Source of the DNA: CAWFZT01 sp963820415
GTDB lineage: Bacteria; Chloroflexota; Anaerolineae; Anaerolineales; Anaerolineaceae
Reading direction: 5' to 3'
Length of the DNA stretch: 64,000 nt
Assembly: GCA_963820415.1 (NCBI GenBank)
Contig: CAWFZT010000005.1
Location: 1-64,000, forward strand
The translations under genes were made by a program, and so were the position numbers. The notes beneath the pieces were generated by a model. The model was not told the DNA's origin, ran no database searches, and saw only the letters and a program-made list of their open reading frames with translations. Shown here in pieces: positions 34,151-43,186 of this stretch. Each line of letters starts with the position of its first letter. Position 1 is the first letter of the stretch.

Positions 34151-36172
34151 TTACGGCAAGCGTTGGATTGCCAACAAAGTCACATCGTCTGAAGGGGGCG
34201 AACCTTCGCGGAAGGACAGCAAAGCCTGATCGAGACAATCGAGCAGAGCACATACTCCCTGTCCTGTGGCGGAAGCAAGCACCTGGTCGAGACGGTCCTC
34301 GCCGAACAGGGCATTGGTGCTGGGTGAAATGCTTTCCGTAACCCCATCTGTATAAAACAGCCCTTCGTCGCCAGGCTCAAGTGTAATGGCGTGGTCGACC
34401 AGTTCGACTTTTTCGAATACCCCCAGGGCCGCGCCGCCTTTCAACAGAGTTTCAGTTTTTCCACTGGCAGCCCGCACCAGAATCGGACGGTTGTGCCCGG
34501 CGTTGCAGTACACCATCTCACCGGTTTTTAGCGAAATGACAGCATAAACGACAGTGATAAACATGCTGTTCGGAGCGCTGCTGTGCAGTTGGCGGTTAAC
34601 CTTTTGCAGCACGGCGGAAGGGCAACGTGCGTTTTGAATGTTTGCCCGAATCAAGGTGCGGGTTACGGTCATGTAGAGGGCGGCCGGCATACCTTTATCG
34701 GAAACATCCGCGATTACCAGCCCAACCCGGTCGCCGCTCAGGCGGAAAATATCGTAAAAATCCCCGCCTACCTGGCGGGCAGTCTGCCAGCGGGTGTCGA
34801 TCTCCCAGCCCGGGAAAACGGGCAAGTGATCGGGCAAGAAGGTTTCCTGGATCTCGCGCGCCAACGAAAATTCCCGGTTCAGGCGCTCGCGTTCTACGCG
34901 TTCCTCTTTGACGCGGTCATTTTGGATAGCCAGGGCAGTCTGTTTGGCAATGCCGTTTATGATTTCAAGGCGGCGGTCCTGCAAGCCACTCAACACGCCT
35001 TTTTGCTTGGCTACCATCACTCCGAAAACTTCGCCTTTTACGGAAAGCGGGAAACCCATCAACCAGGCGCCTGCCACAGGATGAGTTGAACCAGTGAAAT
35101 GATCGGGCGGAAGGCATTTGATCTCTGCCCAATGTCCTGGCCCAAAGAAAGGCGGGTCAGGCAGCTCACACAGGAAGAATTGATCGTTCTCAAACACCGA
35201 ACTCAGCAGATTGAATTCATTTCGGGCGTAGGAAAACTGGGCCAGCTCTTCCTCTTGCTGGCGCGATTCTGCCAGGATCCGGGCAGGATAGAAAATTTGA
35301 CGCTGGTTGTCCCACAGGTAGATAACACAGGCGTCGATACCGACCAGGATGGGCATTAATTGGACGATCGTTTCAAGGATGTCGGCCAACTCATTCTGGC
35401 TGACTGCCGCCTGGGCTACCTGCAACAGAACGGCGGTTACATAGGCTTCTTCCTGGCTGGATTCAATCAGACGTAGATTTTCCAGGGTAATTGCCGCCTG
35501 GTGAGCAATACCCTGGAGCAAAGAGAGCACCCGATCATCGATGGGTCTTTTGTCGCCTGGCTGCCCATCGTTCAGGTGCTTGACCAGGATCGCCCCGATG
35601 ACGCTGCCGTGGGCCAGCAGCGGCAGCAATACAAGCGTTCCACCTGAGTCAGGCAACAAAGCCTGGGTTGGAATTGCCAGTTCGCCGGCGACATCCTCGA
35701 TGAAAAGGGTCGCCCCGGTTTCTTTCAGGCGTGAAAAGGCCGGCGCCTGGTCTCCATAATAGATACGATTTTCCGGAGGTGTGTCACTCCCATACCAGTT
35801 CTTTAGTTTAAATCCTTGCAGAGATTCTTCCCAAAGGAAGGTAGCGCATTTTTCGACACCAACCAGGACAGGAATCAGGCGGACAAGTGTAGAAAACAAT
35901 TCGTCGATGCTGGTAATCGCCTTGATGGCATCGGAAAACTGCAGTAAGACAGTCGATACCCAGGCCTGTTCCTGGGCTTCTGTAAATAAGCGGGCGTTCT
36001 GGATGGCTACGGCGGCATAACTGGCAAAGGTGGTGGTCATGTCACGAGCTTCGCTGCCATACCTGCCGGGAGTGTGGTGCACCATGGTAATCACGCCCAG
36101 GCACTGTTCTCCGGCGCGCAGGGGAGCTGCGATTGACGAGTGATCTGTCGGGAATTGCAGCGCCGTGCCCAA
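34151..36172 (-). CDS. C-terminal part of a GAF-rich SpoIIE-type phosphatase (split by frameshift)
   Basis: This 673-residue frame is the second half of one gene whose first half ends at 36186. It starts inside a GAF domain (about 1-65), continues with two more GAF domains (about 85-230 and 250-400) and ends with a PP2C/SpoIIE phosphatase domain (about 430-673). The phosphatase metal-binding acids are visible in GGDFYDIF, IADVSDKGMPAA and EPGDEGLFYTDGVTE. The enzyme should dephosphorylate the STAS protein encoded at 38444-38779 in response to signals sensed by the GAF domains. The true junction with the first half is at about 36225-36235, where in-frame residues (LPFHLNRLIRQADEQ) precede the ATG. 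Confidence 0.88.
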   Translation of the reverse strand: MGTALQFPTDHSSIAAPLRAGEQCLGVITMVHHTPGRYGSEARDMTTTFASYAAVAIQNARLFTEAQEQAWVSTVLLQFSDAIKAITSIDELFSTLVRLIPVLVGVEKCATFLWEESLQGFKLKNWYGSDTPPENRIYYGDQAPAFSRLKETGATLFIEDVAGELAIPTQALLPDSGGTLVLLPLLAHGSVIGAILVKHLNDGQPGDKRPIDDRVLSLLQGIAHQAAITLENLRLIESSQEEAYVTAVLLQVAQAAVSQNELADILETIVQLMPILVGIDACVIYLWDNQRQIFYPARILAESRQQEEELAQFSYARNEFNLLSSVFENDQFFLCELPDPPFFGPGHWAEIKCLPPDHFTGSTHPVAGAWLMGFPLSVKGEVFGVMVAKQKGVLSGLQDRRLEIINGIAKQTALAIQNDRVKEERVERERLNREFSLAREIQETFLPDHLPVFPGWEIDTRWQTARQVGGDFYDIFRLSGDRVGLVIADVSDKGMPAALYMTVTRTLIRANIQNARCPSAVLQKVNRQLHSSAPNSMFITVVYAVISLKTGEMVYCNAGHNRPILVRAASGKTETLLKGGAALGVFEKVELVDHAITLEPGDEGLFYTDGVTESISPSTNALFGEDRLDQVLASATGQGVCALLDCLDQALLSFREGSPPSDDVTLLAIQRLP

Positions 36173-36185
36173 CGGGCCGGATTGC

Positions 36186-38009
36186 TCATCTGCCTGGCGG
36201 ATGAGTCGGTTGAGGTGAAAGGGCAGCCCGGTTCAGCCATTCCTGGACAGCGGCATTGGTCAGGAAGGCGTTTTCCAATTGGTCAGCATCGATGCCATGC
36301 ACAGCAGCCAGGTGGAGATGTTGAGCGCCGATTTCCTCTAAAGGGTTAGTATCATCCAGGAGCCAGATAGCGGACGCCTCACAGGGTAAATTACGTTCCA
36401 ATTCTCCCAGGATGGTATCCAACAATTTATCAAGAGGGATATTGGAGGATATCAACGAGGCTACATCCTTAAAACTTTCAGCCACCTGGCGGCGCCAATT
36501 TTCGGTACGATAGAGCGAAGCATTGCGAATAGCTATAGCTATGCTGGCTCCTAGAGCTTCATACAGGTTGCAGTCGTTATCGTTGAAAGCATTCAGCCGG
36601 TCGCTCTGGATATCCAACACGCCCAATACGTCTCCAGCAAAGATCAAAGGGACGGCAACTTCAGATTGGGTATTGAATGGCGGGAGGTGGGATGGCCGGT
36701 AATGCGGATCGCGGGTCACATCATTGGCCAGGATCGTATCCCCGGTGCGGCCCACGTAAGGTATGATCCCCTCTGGATCATCCAGGTCATACATGACAGG
36801 CTCATTCTTAAGCTTCTGGCTGCTCACACCGCTTCCAGCGCGGTAGATAATCTTTCGCCTTCCGGGGTGAACGGTGTACAGGTGCACGTAAGGGTGGTTA
36901 AACCGCTTGCGGATCAGGTGCACCACTTCATCGAGCAGGTCATCCGTGTCGAGGATTGAATTAAGCGCATGCCCGATTTCAGAGACCGCCGACATCTGAT
37001 CGGCGCGCTGCTGCAGGCTGGTGTACAGGCGGGCGCTGTCGATTGCCACGGCCACATTATCTGCCAGGGAGCGCAGGACCAGCATGTCCATTTCGTGAAA
37101 ACCATCCAGGTGGTTGCTCTGTACGTCCAGGATGCCCAGGACGCGATCCTCGATTTTCAAGGGTAAGGCTACTTCTGACTGCGTTTCAGGCAGGGCATCC
37201 ACATAACGATAATTTGGCTCAACCTTCACATCGGGAGCAAGCAGTTCGACCCCATCTTGAGCTACCAGGCCAACAATCCCTTCCCCCATGCGAATTTTTT
37301 GAATGGGCAGATTGTTGGCGCCTGGCAGGGTGCCATGGCTGCCCCGCAGCAGGAGGGTTTCTCCATTTTCCTCCAGGGTAAAGATAGCGGCAAAGTAGTA
37401 TTTGAAAGTGCGTTGGACCAATTCAGTCACCCGGCTGCAAAGCGTGTCCAGGTCGACCAGGTTGGCAATCTGGGTATTGACTTTACGCACCAGGGCGAGC
37501 TGCTCCTGGCGCCAGTTCTTGATAGTGACCTGGCGCGATATCTGCAAAGCCATAGCAGCGTGGGCGGTGATACCTTCTAGGACACTCAGCTCGCGCGGAT
37601 TAAAAGCTGGCCCGTCGGGCCGCTCGGCATAGACAATACCCAACATGTTGCAATGATTGAGGAGTGGAACGGCGACCACAGGGTAGGAGTTGTCTGGTTT
37701 TTTACCGCCCCTTTTTTTCCTTGGTGACGGTTTCTGGCCGGTGAAACAGCCTTCCTGGCCATTCTGCAGGGCCTGCATAACCAGGGCAGGCGCATCGGCA
37801 TCTGGTAAAACAGGGATTTCAGGTTCTCCGGGGAGCGGGTAAAAAGGACGTGCCAGCCAGACGTTAGCCAGGCATCCTAGCGTAACCTGGATCGTTTTTG
37901 AGATTAGCAGGCATTGAGCAGCCGCGTTGGGTTGTTCCAGCAGTTGCTCGCCCAGGCTGAGCAGGTGTTTCCATTCAGGCTCCCCAAGCAGCCCAGGATT
38001 AGCGATCAC
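36186..38009 (-). CDS. N-terminal part of the GAF-rich SpoIIE-type phosphatase (split by frameshift)
   Basis: A 607-residue frame with three complete GAF domains (about 20-170, 185-335, 350-500) and the first half of a fourth (from about 515). The GAF boxes are regular, for example SEVALPLKIEDRVLGILDVQS and SEVAVPLIFAGDVLGVLDIQS. The fourth domain is broken after QEWLNRA, where one extra base shifts the frame and produces a short unrelated tail. With the shift repaired, the whole protein is about 1285 residues with six GAF domains and a phosphatase. Its start overlaps the RsbW-like gene by 4 bp. GAF domains often bind cyclic nucleotides or haem; the ligands here are unknown. Confidence 0.85.
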   Translation of the reverse strand: MIANPGLLGEPEWKHLLSLGEQLLEQPNAAAQCLLISKTIQVTLGCLANVWLARPFYPLPGEPEIPVLPDADAPALVMQALQNGQEGCFTGQKPSPRKKRGGKKPDNSYPVVAVPLLNHCNMLGIVYAERPDGPAFNPRELSVLEGITAHAAMALQISRQVTIKNWRQEQLALVRKVNTQIANLVDLDTLCSRVTELVQRTFKYYFAAIFTLEENGETLLLRGSHGTLPGANNLPIQKIRMGEGIVGLVAQDGVELLAPDVKVEPNYRYVDALPETQSEVALPLKIEDRVLGILDVQSNHLDGFHEMDMLVLRSLADNVAVAIDSARLYTSLQQRADQMSAVSEIGHALNSILDTDDLLDEVVHLIRKRFNHPYVHLYTVHPGRRKIIYRAGSGVSSQKLKNEPVMYDLDDPEGIIPYVGRTGDTILANDVTRDPHYRPSHLPPFNTQSEVAVPLIFAGDVLGVLDIQSDRLNAFNDNDCNLYEALGASIAIAIRNASLYRTENWRRQVAESFKDVASLISSNIPLDKLLDTILGELERNLPCEASAIWLLDDTNPLEEIGAQHLHLAAVHGIDADQLENAFLTNAAVQEWLNRAALSPQPTHPPGR

Positions 38010-38425
38010 GCAATCCTCGTCTTGTGTTTTACCATAATCACAGTATTGCCACCGCCGGGTGGGTGCTCGAAGTGGATCTCATCCATCCATCTGCGCATAA
38101 AATACAATCCCAAACCGCGATCGTCCCTATCTTCCAGCGCTAAAGAGAAATCAGGTTCGGCCGCCTCTTCCGGGGTAAAAGATTCTCCCTGATCGCATAG
38201 AATGATGGTTAATTTATCATCCGTCTCGTTGCAAGTGCATTCGATATCGCCGCGTTCCTCGCCCCCATAGGCGTGTTCAATGATATTCGAACAGGCTTCA
38301 TCGACAGCAGTTTCGACCGTGTAAGTTGCCAGACTATCAAACCCGGCCTCGGTGGCCGCGCGCCTGATAAACTCCCCGATTTTTGCCAGACTTTCGTACC
38401 GACCAGGGAAGACAACAGTTGTCAT
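38006..38425 (-). CDS. RsbW-like anti-sigma-factor serine kinase
   Basis: A 139-residue HATPase_c protein of the RsbW/SpoIIAB type. The ATP-binding N box is AVDEACSNIIEHAY, the G1-type box is ILCDQGESF, and the G2 box is DRGLGLYFMRRWMD. Such kinases hold a sigma factor or another target and phosphorylate the STAS partner on serine. It sits between the STAS gene (upstream, 18 bp gap) and the GAF-phosphatase (downstream, 4-bp overlap), the classical partner-switching order. No sigma factor gene lies beside it, so the final target is unknown. Confidence 0.88.
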   Translation of the reverse strand: MTTVVFPGRYESLAKIGEFIRRAATEAGFDSLATYTVETAVDEACSNIIEHAYGGEERGDIECTCNETDDKLTIILCDQGESFTPEEAAEPDFSLALEDRDDRGLGLYFMRRWMDEIHFEHPPGGGNTVIMVKHKTRIA

Positions 38426-38443
38426 GAACCAATGACCACCTGG

Positions 38444-38779
38444 CTAAAAGCTACCTACGGCAGCCAGTACGTCGTTATATATTTTAAAGAAAGTGGTGAA
38501 ACCAGCCAGATCGAGGGCGGAGTAAATGTTGGCAGGTACGGAGGCGAGGACGACCTCTCCCCGGTTGTAACGTTTGCAAATTTTTTGAATGTTGATCATC
38601 ACTCTCAACCCAGCACTGGAGATGAAGTCCAATTCACTAAAATCCAGGATAATCTTATACCGGCCGTAATCCACCTTTGCGTTAAGTGCTTCGAGCAGTT
38701 GTGGGGCAGTTGCACTATCGACCCGGCCTTTTACCTTGACTAAATCACTATGCTTGTAGGGTGTAATTGTAATTTCCAT
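38444..38779 (-). CDS. STAS-domain anti-anti-sigma factor (RsbV-like)
   Basis: A 111-residue single STAS domain with the strand KIILDFSELDFISSAGLRVM. The serine pair in ISSAG contains the residue normally phosphorylated by RsbW-type kinases. In the dephosphorylated state it should bind the kinase encoded next and free the kinase's target. GGAGG before the ATG supports the start. TTGAAT and TATAAT, 16 bp apart (38846-38851 and 38824-38829, minus strand), form a plausible promoter for the three-gene module. Confidence 0.9.
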   Translation of the reverse strand: MEITITPYKHSDLVKVKGRVDSATAPQLLEALNAKVDYGRYKIILDFSELDFISSAGLRVMINIQKICKRYNRGEVVLASVPANIYSALDLAGFTTFFKIYNDVLAAVGSF

Positions 38780-38823
38780 CGGCCAACCTCCACTGAATCT
38801 GGATAACTGAAAGTAATGACTAG

Positions 38824-38851
38824 ATTATAGCTTATTTAGCCATAAATTCAA
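38824..38851 (-). promoter_or_regulatory. Promoter of the partner-switching operon
   Basis: Minus-strand TTGAAT (38846-38851), 16-bp spacer, TATAAT (38824-38829), about 45 bp before the STAS gene. Confidence 0.6.
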
Positions 38852-38955
38852 CAAAAAAACTTGATTATCAAAGCGACATCAGGGCGAGAGTATAATTATT
38901 TGGTGTGAAATAGTCAAAAATTTTTGCCATGTTACCGCCAGCAGAAAGGGAAAAA

Positions 38956-39837
38956 ATGACTGCACAAATTCTGGATGGAAGCGCGGTCGCCGAACAAATC
39001 CGGGCTGAAGTAGCCGCAGAAGTCAAGACGCTGCTCGAAAAAGGTAAACCACGGCCAGGACTGGCCACGGTGTTGGTGGGTGAAAATCCTGCTTCACAGT
39101 CTTACGTGCGCGGAAAGCGCAAGGCCTGCGCTGAAGTGGGGATTGAATCGTTTGGATTTGAGCTGCCAGCGACTGCCAGCCAGCATGAGGTAGAAGAACT
39201 GGTGCAGAAATTAAACGCCGACCTGAAAGTGAATGGTATTCTGGTACAACTGCCTCTGCCTTCCGGTATGGATGAAGAACGCGTGCTTAGTCTGGTCAGC
39301 ATTGATAAAGATATCGATGGGTTCCATCCGGTAAATATCGGCCGGTTGGCGCAAAAAGGGCGTGAACCGCGCTTTATTCCGTGTACACCCTCAGGGGTAA
39401 TGCATTTGATCAGCAAGGTACTGCCAAACCTGGAAGGGGTAAATGCCGTCGTCTTAGGGCGCTCGAACATAGTCGGCATGCCAGTAGCTTTGCTGTTGGT
39501 GCGTGCCAACGCCACCGTTACCATTTGCCACTCGCACACGCGCAACCTGCCGGCGGTTACTCGCCAGGCGGACGTGCTGGTCGCTGCGGTGGGCAAAGCC
39601 GAAATGGTGCGCGCTGACTGGGTCAAGGCGGGAGCAGTGGTCATCGATGTGGGTATTAACCGAGTCGAGGATGCCTCACGCCCACGCGGTTACCGGCTGG
39701 TTGGCGATGTGGCATTTGATGAGGTGAAAGAAGTTGCTGGTGTACTTACCCCCGTTCCGGGGGGTGTTGGACCGCTGACGATTGCCATGTTATTGCGCAA
39801 TACATTAAGAGCGGCTAAGTTGTCTGATCATTCATGA
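38956..39837 (+). CDS. folD: Bifunctional methylenetetrahydrofolate dehydrogenase / cyclohydrolase FolD
   Basis: A 293-residue FolD. Landmarks are ATVLVGENPASQSYVRGKRK with the catalytic Lys, ILVQLPLPSGMDEERVL, DKDIDGFHPVNIGRL, FIPCTPSGVM, VVLGRSNIVGMPVALLL and PVPGGVGPLTIAML. It interconverts 5,10-methylene-, methenyl- and 10-formyl-tetrahydrofolate. GAAAGGGAAAAA before the ATG at 38956 supports this start; TATAAT is present at 38891-38896. It lies just upstream of the purine/ureide cluster, and one-carbon units may link the two, but the next gene has its own promoter. Confidence 0.95.
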   Translation: MTAQILDGSAVAEQIRAEVAAEVKTLLEKGKPRPGLATVLVGENPASQSYVRGKRKACAEVGIESFGFELPATASQHEVEELVQKLNADLKVNGILVQLPLPSGMDEERVLSLVSIDKDIDGFHPVNIGRLAQKGREPRFIPCTPSGVMHLISKVLPNLEGVNAVVLGRSNIVGMPVALLLVRANATVTICHSHTRNLPAVTRQADVLVAAVGKAEMVRADWVKAGAVVIDVGINRVEDASRPRGYRLVGDVAFDEVKEVAGVLTPVPGGVGPLTIAMLLRNTLRAAKLSDHS

Positions 39838-39845
39838 AATTGATG

Positions 39846-39856
39846 TTGTCTGACAA
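39846..39856. promoter_or_regulatory. Candidate regulator operator TTGTCTGACAA
   Basis: An 11-bp perfect inverted repeat (TTGTC-T-GACAA) immediately before the -35 element of the purine/ureide cluster. A partial copy (TTGTCTGATCA) lies 26 bp upstream at 39820. The GntR-family regulator at 43187 is the obvious candidate ligand. Confidence 0.45.
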
Positions 39857-39885
39857 TTGACTTTTTTGGGTTTTATGGGTAAACT
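39857..39885 (+). promoter_or_regulatory. Promoter of the purine/ureide cluster
   Basis: TTGACT (39857-39862), 17-bp spacer and TAAACT (39880-39885), about 40 bp before the first amidohydrolase gene. Confidence 0.6.
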
Positions 39886-39924
39886 CGATAAGGAAGTATA
39901 AATTTACCGATAAGCTTAAGAATT

Positions 39925-41310
39925 ATGTCCACACTCCTCGTCCGAAACGTAACCTTGTTGGTCACGATGGATGACCAGCGCCGTGAAATCCCCTGGGGTG
40001 GATTATTTGTCCGGGATGGTTTCATCGAGAAGGTGGGTTTAAGTCAGGATTTACCCGAATCGGCAGACGCGCTGTTGGATTTGAAGGGGCATGTGGTCTT
40101 GCCCGGGTTGATCAATACTCACCACCATTTTTTCCAGACGCTTACTCGAGCCGTCCCGGCAGCCCAGAACGCCAACCTGTTCAACTGGCTGAAAACGCTT
40201 TATCCAATCTGGGCGCGTATGACGCCCGACGATATCTATCTTTCTACACAAACCGCTCTGGCTGAGCTGGCTTTGTCTGGTTGTACTACTGCCTCGGATC
40301 ACCTGTACCTTTTTCCCAACGGTTCTCGACTGGATGATGAAATCGCGGCTGCCGGGGAAGTAGGCCTGCGCCTGCATGCTTCGCGCGGCTCGATGAGTCT
40401 GGGCGAGAGCAAAGGCGGGTTGCCGCCCGACAGTTTGGTTGACAGCGAAGAGGCCATTCTGGCGGATTCAGTTCGCCTGATCGAGCGCTACCACAATGGA
40501 CGACCGGGCTCCATGCTGCAAATTGTCCTAGCGCCTTGTTCACCATTCAGCGTCACCGGCGAATTAATGCGCCAATCGTCAAAAATAGCCCGGCAGTATC
40601 GGGTTCACTTGCATACTCACCTGGCGGAAACTCAAGATGAAGAAGCCTTCTGCCTGGATAAGTTCGGCTACCGTCCGGTGGCGTACATGCAGTCGTTGGA
40701 TTGGGTTGGGCAGGATGTCTGGTTTGCACACTCGGTGCATGTCAAGGAAGATGAAATTGGAGTGTATGCGCGTGAGGGTTGTGGTGTGGCGCATTGTCCA
40801 AGCTCAAACATGCGCCTGGCCTCCGGGATTGCCCCGGTGTGGGAATACATGCGCGCTGGCATCAGACTTGGCCTTGGGGTAGATGGCTCGGCCAGCAACG
40901 ACAGCTCGAACCTGCTGGCTGAGGCGCGCTTGGCGATGCTGCTGGCGCGCCTGCGCTCTGGATTGGCCGGCGCTTCGCTTTCTGGGCATGCTGATACGCC
41001 GCCTTTGCTGACTGCTCGCCAGGCCCTCGAACTGGCCACGCGGGGTGGGGCGGCCGTATTGGGACGCAGTGACCTGGGCTCATTGGAAGTGGGCAAGTGT
41101 GCTGATTTTATTGCAATTGATCTGAACCGGTTAGACTATGCCGGCGCACTGGTTGATCCGGTGGCTGCGGTAACTTTTTGCGCTCCCCAGCGGGTAGATG
41201 TAAGTGTGGTAGGCGGAAAGGTGATTGTTCAGGATGGTCATTTACTCACCCTGGATGTGCCTCAGCACATCGAAAAGCATAATCAGGCTGCAAAGCGTTT
41301 GGTTATTTAG
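39925..41310 (+). CDS. 8-oxoguanine deaminase / SsnA-like amidohydrolase
   Basis: A 461-residue amidohydrolase of the ATZ/TRZ-SsnA group. The metal-binding motif THHHFFQTLTRAVP with AQNANLFNWL is characteristic of 8-oxoguanine deaminases. Further metal or catalytic residues are in HLHTHLAETQDEE, FAHSVHV and LGVDGSASND. The reaction would be hydrolytic deamination of 8-oxoguanine (to urate) or a related aminated purine. It is the first gene of the purine/ureide cluster and lies 13 bp before adenine deaminase. SsnA, which accompanies urate-degradation genes in Enterobacteria and clostridia, is a relative; the exact substrate needs testing. Confidence 0.85.
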   Translation: MSTLLVRNVTLLVTMDDQRREIPWGGLFVRDGFIEKVGLSQDLPESADALLDLKGHVVLPGLINTHHHFFQTLTRAVPAAQNANLFNWLKTLYPIWARMTPDDIYLSTQTALAELALSGCTTASDHLYLFPNGSRLDDEIAAAGEVGLRLHASRGSMSLGESKGGLPPDSLVDSEEAILADSVRLIERYHNGRPGSMLQIVLAPCSPFSVTGELMRQSSKIARQYRVHLHTHLAETQDEEAFCLDKFGYRPVAYMQSLDWVGQDVWFAHSVHVKEDEIGVYAREGCGVAHCPSSNMRLASGIAPVWEYMRAGIRLGLGVDGSASNDSSNLLAEARLAMLLARLRSGLAGASLSGHADTPPLLTARQALELATRGGAAVLGRSDLGSLEVGKCADFIAIDLNRLDYAGALVDPVAAVTFCAPQRVDVSVVGGKVIVQDGHLLTLDVPQHIEKHNQAAKRLVI

Positions 41311-41323
41311 AGAGGTGGGCTGA

Positions 41324-43114
41324 ATGAGTACTGACTCTTTCTGGCTGCAAGACGCCCGTGGATTGGTAGACTGCGCCATGGGACGTGTCCCAGCCGACCT
41401 GGTCATCCGCAACGGTCAATGGGTTTGCGTTCAGTCCGGGGAAATTATTCCCAATACCGATGTGGCAGTGATCGGTGGGCGGGTGGCTTTTGTCGGGTCG
41501 GACGCCAGCCATACCGTTGGCGCTACAACCAGGGTGATCGATGCGGCAGGACGCTACCTGGCGCCAGGCTTGCTGGACGGGCACATGCACGTCGAGTCAG
41601 GCATGCTGACGGTCACTGAATTCGTGCGGGCGGTGCTGCCCCACGGCACGACCGGTATGTTTGTCGACCCGCACGAGATTGCCAACGTATTCGGTCTGCG
41701 CGGCGTGCGCCTGATGGTCGACGAAGCCGGCTTGCAGCCGGTGCATGTTTTCGTCCAGATGCCTTCTTGTGTGCCTTCAGCGCCTGGGTTCGAGACCCCA
41801 GGAGCCGCGCTTGGGCCGGCAGAGGTAGCCGAAGCGATGACCTGGCCGGGTATAATCGGCCTGGGCGAGATGATGAACTTTCCCGGGGTATTTAATGGGG
41901 ACGACAAGGTCCATGCAGAAATGGCAGTGACCCGCCAGTCGGGCAAGGCGATTGGCGGGCATTATGCCTCTCCGGATTTGGGGCTTCCATTCCATGGCTA
42001 TGTGGCAGGTGGACCTGGCGATGACCACGAAGGTACACGTCTTGAAGATGCGGTAGCCCGCCTCCGGCAGGGGATGCGGGTGATGATGCGCTATGGTTCG
42101 GCCTGGCAGGACGTGGCAGCCCAGGTAAAGGCGGTCATCGAGTTGGGGCTCGATCCGCATCATTTTATCCTGTGTACAGACGACGCTCAATCGGCTACAT
42201 TGGTCAACGAGGGCCACATCGACCGGGTCATCCGCCATGCAATTTCCCAGGGCCTATCTCCCATGCTGGCAATCCAGATGGCAACCATCAATACGGCTGA
42301 GTATTTCGAGGTCAGCCGGGAGATTGGCCTGATTGCCCCGGGCAGGTATGCTGATATCCTGCTGGTCGGGGATTTGGAAAAATTTACCGTCGACCTGGTG
42401 ATTGCCTCCGGCAAGGTTACCGCGCAGAATGGAAAATTGCTGGTGGACTTACCGTCCGCATCCTATCCGGAATGGGTGATGCAGTCGATCCATCTGCCTC
42501 GCCCGGTAAAAGGCAGTGACTTTACCCTGGCTGCGCCGGCGCGACCACAGGTGACCGCTCATGTCATTGGCATCATCGAAAACCAGGCGCCCAATCGCCA
42601 TTTGCGCTTGCAAGTCCCGGTAGTGAATGGCCAGGTCAAAGCTGATATGGAGCGGGACATCGCCAAGCTTGCCATGGTGGAGCGTCACCAGAGCACGGGC
42701 AACATCAAGCTTGGCCTGGTGCAAGGGTTCGGGTTCAACCAACCCTGTGCAGTGGCGACCACGGTGGCGCATGACAGCCATCATATGATCGTGGTTGGTA
42801 CGGAGGATGAAGACATGGCTAAAGCAGTCAATACCCTGGCAGAATGCGGCGGTGGCCAGGTGGTTGTGCGCAAAGGGCAGGTGATCGGCAAGGTTGAACT
42901 GCCCATAGCTGGTCTCATGTCCAACGAACGGGCTGAGATAGTCGCAAAGAAAGCAGGGACAGTCCTGGCCGGGTTCAAAGCCTGCGGGTGCCAGATCAAC
43001 AATCCGAATATGACCCTCAGCCTGCTCGGGTTGGTGGTCATCCCTGAGCTGCGCATTTCTGATTTGGGGCTGGTAGATGTGAACCGCTTTGATTTTATTC
43101 CGGTTTTCGAGTGA
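41324..43114 (+). CDS. ade: Adenine deaminase
   Basis: A 596-residue Ade-type amidohydrolase, distinct from eukaryotic-like adenosine deaminases. It has PGLLDGHMHVESGMLT, DPHEIANVFG, GLGEMMNFPGV, GGHYASPDLG, ILCTDDAQSATLV and the C-terminal GCQINNPNMTLSLLGL segment of this family. It converts adenine to hypoxanthine and ammonia using a bimetal centre. Length is typical. The tight spacing with the upstream amidohydrolase and the regulator downstream shows it is part of one operon that feeds purine bases toward oxidation or ring opening. Confidence 0.94.
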   Translation: MSTDSFWLQDARGLVDCAMGRVPADLVIRNGQWVCVQSGEIIPNTDVAVIGGRVAFVGSDASHTVGATTRVIDAAGRYLAPGLLDGHMHVESGMLTVTEFVRAVLPHGTTGMFVDPHEIANVFGLRGVRLMVDEAGLQPVHVFVQMPSCVPSAPGFETPGAALGPAEVAEAMTWPGIIGLGEMMNFPGVFNGDDKVHAEMAVTRQSGKAIGGHYASPDLGLPFHGYVAGGPGDDHEGTRLEDAVARLRQGMRVMMRYGSAWQDVAAQVKAVIELGLDPHHFILCTDDAQSATLVNEGHIDRVIRHAISQGLSPMLAIQMATINTAEYFEVSREIGLIAPGRYADILLVGDLEKFTVDLVIASGKVTAQNGKLLVDLPSASYPEWVMQSIHLPRPVKGSDFTLAAPARPQVTAHVIGIIENQAPNRHLRLQVPVVNGQVKADMERDIAKLAMVERHQSTGNIKLGLVQGFGFNQPCAVATTVAHDSHHMIVVGTEDEDMAKAVNTLAECGGGQVVVRKGQVIGKVELPIAGLMSNERAEIVAKKAGTVLAGFKACGCQINNPNMTLSLLGLVVIPELRISDLGLVDVNRFDFIPVFE

Positions 43115-43186
43115 TTTACTATCAGGGAGGGAGGATCATCCTTCGTCCATTGAATAGCCGCGCTGGCTTTCAGAAAGGATGGGATT

